This document shows positions 59,359-64,000 of a DNA stretch of 64,000 bases, piece by piece (the first letter of the stretch is position 1; the number at the start of each line of letters is the position of its first letter). A model generated the notes under the pieces. That model worked only from the letters and a program-made list of their open reading frames with translations. It ran no database searches and had not been told where the DNA came from. The position numbers and the translations under genes are program-made. The DNA comes from Hominilimicola fabiformis (GTDB lineage: Bacteria > Bacillota > Clostridia > UBA1381): assembly GCF_020687385.1 (NCBI RefSeq), contig NZ_JAJEQM010000015.1:1-64000 (forward strand), in the 5' to 3' direction.

Positions 59359-62175
59359 CTAAATTTCATCAATATCTTCCGTGAATTCAGGAATGTTAAT
59401 TCCTCTCACATATTCGTTGTTAGGTACAGGCGGTTTATCCATTTCAGGACCTATATAGAAACCTGTTTGTGTACACTGATTGTAAGCGGTATTTTGGAAT
59501 GCAACGCTTAATCTGTAAACACTGTCGTGCATAAACGTATAGAACTTATGGTCTGTAAGGTCTGTTGTTGTGTAAATACGAAGTTCCGTATCGTCCTCAT
59601 TTCTCCAAACAGCCTCTTCTCTCCAGTCACCCAAAATATCGGCTTGGATACAAGGTGTACCCTTCTTCCAGTTGTTTGAAAGAGTACCCTTAGGGTCAAG
59701 GATTGTCACAAGTTTGTTGTTTTCATAATCCCACTTATAAATTTTCGGATAACCGACTGCCTTTTCATCATCAAATTCGTGGTCAAGAAGTTCACGGATA
59801 AGGTCGCCGTCCCACCAAATAGCAAAATCTATTGATTCAGGGCCCTTTTCATTGATAAGTTCACCCTCCATTGTGTAGATACCGTCATCCATTACCCAAC
59901 ACTGATTACCTTCATATCTCGGGTCAATCTTCGCGCAAAGTCCTCTTGTTGTGTCACGGCCTGTAAACTTACCCCACTTAATCTCGCCTGTTGCAGGGTC
60001 ACGCACTTCAAAACCGTATTCGGCACTGTCGTGTTCGTGAATTTGGAAGAAGTCAAGGTTAGGTGTTTTCTTTGTGAAGTTACCAAGGTTCATACAGTCG
60101 CCGTGTTCAAGGCCTGTTGAGTAAATACCCTTACCGTCATGGTCAACAGCCATTGCGCCGTAAACGATTTCGTCAAGTCCGTCGCCGTCAATATCACCGA
60201 CACCAAGATTGTGGTTACCTTGATTTGTGTATTCGATATTCTGATCCTTGTTAGCAAGGAACTTCCAACGCTTAACAAGTTTATTGTCAATTACGTCATA
60301 TGCAACAAGCACTGTCGGACAACCGTGGTCATAGTAACCTCTACACATTACAACGCTCGGATTTTCACCGTCAAGATATGCTACGCAGGCAAGGAAACGG
60401 TCGACTCTGTTACCCCAAGAATCGCCCCATTCACGAACGTTGCCTCTCGGCGGATCATAATCGACAGTATCCATAATTTCGCCTGTTTCACCGTTGAACA
60501 ATGTCAAGTATTCCGGACCTTCAAGAATGAATCCGTCCTTATTTCTGTAATCCGCGTCCTTGTCACCGATTACGTTACCCTTGCCGTCAACAGTTGCGTC
60601 TGCGGTTTTGCATACAAGTTCTGCCTTACCGTCATTATTAAAGTCATACACCATAAATTGTGTATAGTGTGAACCCGAACGGATATTACGTCCGAGATTA
60701 ATTCTCCATAGCTTTGTACCGTCAAGCTTGTATGCGTCAAGCAAACATTCACCTGTTATACCCTTGTGTGAGTTATCCTTACCGTTTGCGTCCCAACGAA
60801 GAATGATTTCGTATTCGCCGTCACCGTCAAGGTCTGCAACAGACGCGTCATTTGCGGTATAAGGATATGAATTGCCGTCAGGGTCAACAAAGTTTTCAGG
60901 CTTGTCAAGAGGAATTGATATATAAGGTGCATTTACAACTTTAACTTCCGCACCCTTTTTCTCAGCCTTATTACCCTTTACGGCTTTGATTGTGTAAACG
61001 TCTTCCGGTTTACCGTCTTTGTCAAGATAGTTTGTAGAATCGGTGATTACGTCTGTAATCTTTTCACCGTTTCTTAAAATTATAAAGTTAATGTCCTGTT
61101 CGTATTCATACGCATTAAGACGCCAGCTAAGGAATACGCCGTTTTCTGTCATCATTGCAACGGCACCTCTGCCCAACGTTTCCATTTTGCGTTTCTTCGG
61201 CTTAGCCTCCATATCTATTGTTACCTCACTGCGTTTTGATATACCGCTTGTCGTAACAGCCTCAACCGCATATACGAAAGGTACGTTTGTTATTACTTTA
61301 TCATCAATGAAATGTGTTTCTTCTGTTTTTCCTATGTACTTGTAAATACCGTAAGGTGCTTTTTGATAAATGTTGTACCAAACCGCCTCCTTAAATCCGT
61401 TCCACACAAGTGTTACGGAATTAGGAGTTTCCTTTGCGTCAAGCTCTGTTATCTCACCGGCAACGCTCTTGCCGTCAACGACTTCAACATCAATCGTAAC
61501 AGACTTATCCGAACAGAACTTATGTGCATACAATGCACACACGCTGTATTCAAATTTATCGCATATTGTAACGTCACCGTCAACAAATTCCTCTGTAATA
61601 ACTTCCTGAACCTTATCAATTTCGTTATTCTTCGGATTTCTGCGTGACACTCTGTAACCGATAACGCCGTCGGCTTTATCCCAAGTCAATTTAACCGAAG
61701 CCGTATCACGTTTTGCGATAACGGCACTTTTAACATTCTTAACTTCAATGTCTTGCTTTTGTGCAATATCAATGCTGTTAAGGCAAGTATGCTTACCCAT
61801 TTCAAATGCAAATTCAATCTTACCGTCAGTAACTGTAACAGGGAACACTCTTTCCACAACAGTACCGTCACTTACCCATACGCCGTATTTTTCACCGTTG
61901 ACGTTGTAGAATGTCATAACATCGCCTTCGTCAACATAGTCGCCCGTAGAAACGCGTACAATATATTCGCCGTTTTCAATATCAACGATAAATGACTTTC
62001 CGCCCATAAAAAGAAAATCTCTGTTTAATTCCTTTTCACCGATTTTTCTTTCGTCAGCCTCTGCGACTTCCGAAAGTCCAAAACCTTTTTCCTTTGTGTA
62101 AACAGATTTTTCAGTCACTTTTGTGTAACCGTCAACAGGCGGTTTCTTACCAAAATCAAAACTTGCCTCTTTCAT
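59359..62175 (-). CDS. Rhamnogalacturonan lyase, family PL11
   Basis: A 938-residue multi-domain lyase that cuts rhamnogalacturonan I of pectin by beta-elimination. An N-terminal beta-sandwich (about 30-135) and Fn3-like modules (about 140-400) precede the PL11 beta-propeller (about 430-930). The propeller has calcium loops 'DLDGDGEYEIILRWDANGKD' (about 448-467), 'DFNNDGKAE', 'DIDGDGLDE' and the motif 'RGNVREWGDSWGNRVDRFLA'. No signal peptide is seen from the ATG at 62175 (GAGAGG upstream), nor from the ATG at 62202. A -10 at 62215-62220 with a poor -35 suggests regulation. Confidence 0.92.
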   Translation of the reverse strand: MKEASFDFGKKPPVDGYTKVTEKSVYTKEKGFGLSEVAEADERKIGEKELNRDFLFMGGKSFIVDIENGEYIVRVSTGDYVDEGDVMTFYNVNGEKYGVWVSDGTVVERVFPVTVTDGKIEFAFEMGKHTCLNSIDIAQKQDIEVKNVKSAVIAKRDTASVKLTWDKADGVIGYRVSRRNPKNNEIDKVQEVITEEFVDGDVTICDKFEYSVCALYAHKFCSDKSVTIDVEVVDGKSVAGEITELDAKETPNSVTLVWNGFKEAVWYNIYQKAPYGIYKYIGKTEETHFIDDKVITNVPFVYAVEAVTTSGISKRSEVTIDMEAKPKKRKMETLGRGAVAMMTENGVFLSWRLNAYEYEQDINFIILRNGEKITDVITDSTNYLDKDGKPEDVYTIKAVKGNKAEKKGAEVKVVNAPYISIPLDKPENFVDPDGNSYPYTANDASVADLDGDGEYEIILRWDANGKDNSHKGITGECLLDAYKLDGTKLWRINLGRNIRSGSHYTQFMVYDFNNDGKAELVCKTADATVDGKGNVIGDKDADYRNKDGFILEGPEYLTLFNGETGEIMDTVDYDPPRGNVREWGDSWGNRVDRFLACVAYLDGENPSVVMCRGYYDHGCPTVLVAYDVIDNKLVKRWKFLANKDQNIEYTNQGNHNLGVGDIDGDGLDEIVYGAMAVDHDGKGIYSTGLEHGDCMNLGNFTKKTPNLDFFQIHEHDSAEYGFEVRDPATGEIKWGKFTGRDTTRGLCAKIDPRYEGNQCWVMDDGIYTMEGELINEKGPESIDFAIWWDGDLIRELLDHEFDDEKAVGYPKIYKWDYENNKLVTILDPKGTLSNNWKKGTPCIQADILGDWREEAVWRNEDDTELRIYTTTDLTDHKFYTFMHDSVYRLSVAFQNTAYNQCTQTGFYIGPEMDKPPVPNNEYVRGINIPEFTEDIDEI

Positions 62176-62277
62176 TTTATCAATTTCCTCTCTAAAATAC
62201 ATTATAATAATTTAATTATACACCAAAATGATGAATTAATAAAGTGTTTTTTAAGAGTTTTTATGTTTTTTTCTTAA

Positions 62278-63081
62278 TTATTGCAATTCATCAAGGCTTT
62301 TAAACGTATATCCCTCATTTTTTGCGTAATTTATTATATCTTCCAAAGCATTTGCATTGTCGGAGGACACTGCGTGAAGAAGTAAAACAGCACCGTCATG
62401 CAGATACGGCGTAACTTGATTAAACGCATAGTCCGCCCCCTGCTGCATATTTATGTCCCAATCCTTGTACGCAAAGCTCCACAGAATTGTCCTGTATCCC
62501 ATATCTTTTGCAACAGCAAGCACTCGTTCACTGTATTCCCCCTCCGGCGGACGCATATACTTCATACTCACGCCGTACATTTCCTCACACATTTTATTCA
62601 AATCGGAAAGTTCTTTTTGTTCCGTTTCGACGCTCTGTTTCGGTAAATTCGGGTGGTTTACGGTATGGTTTCCGACAATGTGACCGTCATCAATCATTCT
62701 ATGCACCAATTCCTGTTGATTTTCAAGATACGGACCTGTCACAAAAAATGCCGCAGGCGTTGAAGTCTGCTCCAAAACGTCCAAAATCTTTGACGTGTAG
62801 CCGTTTTCATAACCCTCGTCAAATGTCAGATAAAGTGTTTTCGGTGCATTTTCATCTATATAATAGCAATCGTATTTTCTAAGCACTTCCTTTTGTGAAT
62901 TAGGTATTTCGGGCGGTGCGCCTTTCTTGCGTACAAATCCCCAACCAATCCCCTCATTATTCATTTGGTCATATGACACATTCACCTGTTGTACGTCATT
63001 ACTGACCGTATCGGCTGTATTAGATGAACAACCGCTCATCAAAATTGTCGTGCAAAAAATTACCAAAATCACTTTTTTCAT
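62278..63081 (-). CDS. pdaA: PdaA-type polysaccharide deacetylase lipoprotein
   Basis: A 267-residue exported NodB-fold enzyme. The lipobox 'LMSGC' puts the acylated Cys at residue 18. Residues 40-60 ('GWGFVRKKG') and 'LTFDEGYENGYTSKILDVL' (about 85-103) mark the delta-lactam (PdaA) branch, where the second Asp of motif 1 is replaced. 'GNHTVNHPN' and 'RPPEGEYSE' follow. PdaA deacetylates muramic acid residues for spore-cortex muramic-delta-lactam. It is divergent from another deacetylase gene at 63205. Confidence 0.88.
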   Translation of the reverse strand: MKKVILVIFCTTILMSGCSSNTADTVSNDVQQVNVSYDQMNNEGIGWGFVRKKGAPPEIPNSQKEVLRKYDCYYIDENAPKTLYLTFDEGYENGYTSKILDVLEQTSTPAAFFVTGPYLENQQELVHRMIDDGHIVGNHTVNHPNLPKQSVETEQKELSDLNKMCEEMYGVSMKYMRPPEGEYSERVLAVAKDMGYRTILWSFAYKDWDINMQQGADYAFNQVTPYLHDGAVLLLHAVSSDNANALEDIINYAKNEGYTFKSLDELQ

Positions 63082-63118
63082 TGTTTATCATACCCTTTCT
63101 TTATTTATTTTTATTCTT

Positions 63119-63142
63119 TAATAATATTGTTAATAATATTGT
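63119..63142. repeat. 12-bp tandem repeat between divergent deacetylase genes
   Basis: TTAATAATATTG occurs twice in a row in the 123-base gap between the two deacetylase genes, immediately before the -35 box of the rightward promoter. It could be a regulatory site or simple AT-rich sequence. Confidence 0.4.
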
Positions 63143-63170
63143 TGAATTTTATTGTAAATTGGTATATAAT
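63142..63170 (+). promoter_or_regulatory. Promoter of the rightward deacetylase gene
   Basis: TTGAAT (63142-63147), 17-base spacer, TATAAT (63165-63170). The leader ends with AGGGGGATTTTAATT before the ATG at 63205. Confidence 0.75.
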
Positions 63171-63204
63171 AATGATATATCAGCTTTTTAGGGGGATTTT
63201 AATT

Positions 63205-64000
63205 ATGTCTAATGCAACCGAATTTGAAATGAGACGTCGTGAACGCCGCAGACGTGAACGTCTTAGAAAAAAACGTATACGTGCGGCTATTATTTTTATA
63301 GTTCTTATAGCAATTATTATTGTTGTCGCAGTTGCCGTTTCGATGAAAAAAGGTAACAACGAGCAACAAAATACAAATAATGTATCAGTCGAAGCAACAG
63401 AAAATCCCGAAAATGTCGTTCCGACCGTAGAGCCGGTACAAACAAATACATTAAATATTCCTCCCGCAACGGAAGAAAACGACCTGCTTCAAATCGTTAA
63501 AGATTCAGTACAGGAAAAGCGTTGTTATCTTACATTCGATGACGGTCCTACAGAAAATATAACTCCGCAAATTCTTGATACTTTGAGAAAATACAATATT
63601 AAAGCCACGTTCTTTGAAGTCGGTTCACTTATCGACTCAAACTTTGATATGGCAAGACGTGTATACGAAGAAGGACATCTTATAGCAAACCACTCTGATG
63701 GACATAACTATGAGAAATTATATGCGTCAACAGACACATTTATTAATGAAGTAAACGCTTGTTTCCAAAAAATTGACGCAGTTACAGGCGGCGCTCAAAC
63801 AATGCGACTTGTACGTTTTCCTGGCGGCAGCTATAAATCAAGTGCAGACAGTTTTTCGCCTGTAAAGCAAGAATGTAAAAAAGTACTAAAAGAAAACGGT
63901 TACTATTATTGTGACTGGAACGCGCTAAATGGTGACGCAGAGGGTAAAAAGAAAGATGCACAAGGTCTTTTGGATTACCTAAAGTCAAATATGCCGGAAG
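63205..64000 (+). CDS. Membrane-anchored polysaccharide deacetylase (partial, runs off the window)
   Basis: The first 265 codons of a gene cut by the window end. A very basic N-terminus (residues 8-26, mostly Arg and Lys) precedes one membrane segment (about 27-47), a Glu/Asn/Pro-rich spacer (about 50-90) and a NodB deacetylase domain. 'LTFDDGPTENITPQIL' (about 109-124), 'IANHSDGHNY' (about 161-170) and 'VRFPGGSYKSS' are the standard motifs, so the catalytic Asp-Asp and His pair are intact. It probably deacetylates peptidoglycan GlcNAc. AGGGGG is the ribosome site. Confidence 0.88.
   Translation, partial: MSNATEFEMRRRERRRRERLRKKRIRAAIIFIVLIAIIIVVAVAVSMKKGNNEQQNTNNVSVEATENPENVVPTVEPVQTNTLNIPPATEENDLLQIVKDSVQEKRCYLTFDDGPTENITPQILDTLRKYNIKATFFEVGSLIDSNFDMARRVYEEGHLIANHSDGHNYEKLYASTDTFINEVNACFQKIDAVTGGAQTMRLVRFPGGSYKSSADSFSPVKQECKKVLKENGYYYCDWNALNGDAEGKKKDAQGLLDYLKSNMPE

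Overview
The window is a stretch of chromosome from a low-GC, Gram-positive, endospore-forming anaerobe of class Clostridia. Supporting this are SigH, the PdaA-type muramic-acid deacetylase, GerMN and DUF421/DUF4363 proteins, S-layer homology (SLH) domains, a clostridial miaB-ylbF-mutS-mutL-miaA cluster, strong GGAGG ribosome sites and TTGACA-17-TATAAT promoters. A PL11 rhamnogalacturonan lyase, a candidate DhuI-type uronate isomerase and a cohesin-like/dockerin gene pair suggest a plant-cell-wall (pectin) degrader, perhaps a gut member of the Monoglobus/Oscillospirales group; that placement is inference only. No rRNA, tRNA, CRISPR array, prophage or complete insertion sequence was seen.

Layout. 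0.2-3.3 kb: SseB-like protein and a PadR-DUF1700-DUF4097-PspC envelope module whose promoter is overlaid by a perfect inverted repeat. 3.4-9.1 kb: RpiB/LacAB-family isomerase, a hairpin-rich repeat patch, a sodium:alanine symporter, zinc-ribbon protein, SigH, pyrophosphatase and a copper-amine-oxidase-N-domain secreted protein. 9.1-12.5 kb: trpDCFA without trpB, preceded by an attenuator-like leader with TRAP-like triplet repeats. 12.6-21.9 kb: iron alcohol dehydrogenase, a large unknown membrane protein, DUF4363/DUF421, YerC, a methyltransferase, gyrA and two cyclophilins. 22-25.3 kb: uppP, cytidylate-kinase-like, lytic transglycosylase, coaE, ung. 25.4-32 kb: the surface locus, with an SLH protein carrying two almost identical cohesin-like domains, a small secreted dockerin protein, a membrane protein and a large NlpC/P60 hydrolase. 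32-41 kb: EamA transporter, a P-type ATPase behind a yybP-ykoY (manganese) riboswitch, ComEA, a two-component system with a GerMN lipoprotein-like partner, and a D,D-carboxypeptidase. 41-49 kb: miaA, mutL, mutS, ylbF, miaB, Dabb protein. 49-54.3 kb: phosphoesterase, deacetylase, DUF2161 and cca, XRE regulator, two copies of a MITE-like element and a candidate small RNA. 54.3-64 kb: rpiB-tsaB-tsaE-fhs, a coiled-coil protein, coaD, rsmD, rhamnogalacturonan lyase and two divergent polysaccharide deacetylases, the last cut by the window end.

The most unusual content is (1) a non-autonomous repeat element found twice in inverted orientation, each copy bracketed by duplicated palindromes, (2) the trp leader in which near-identical (G/U)AG-repeat sites sit both over a potential antiterminator and over the trpD ribosome site, (3) the cohesin-like/dockerin pair, and (4) a compact sRNA-like transcription unit with a C-rich loop.
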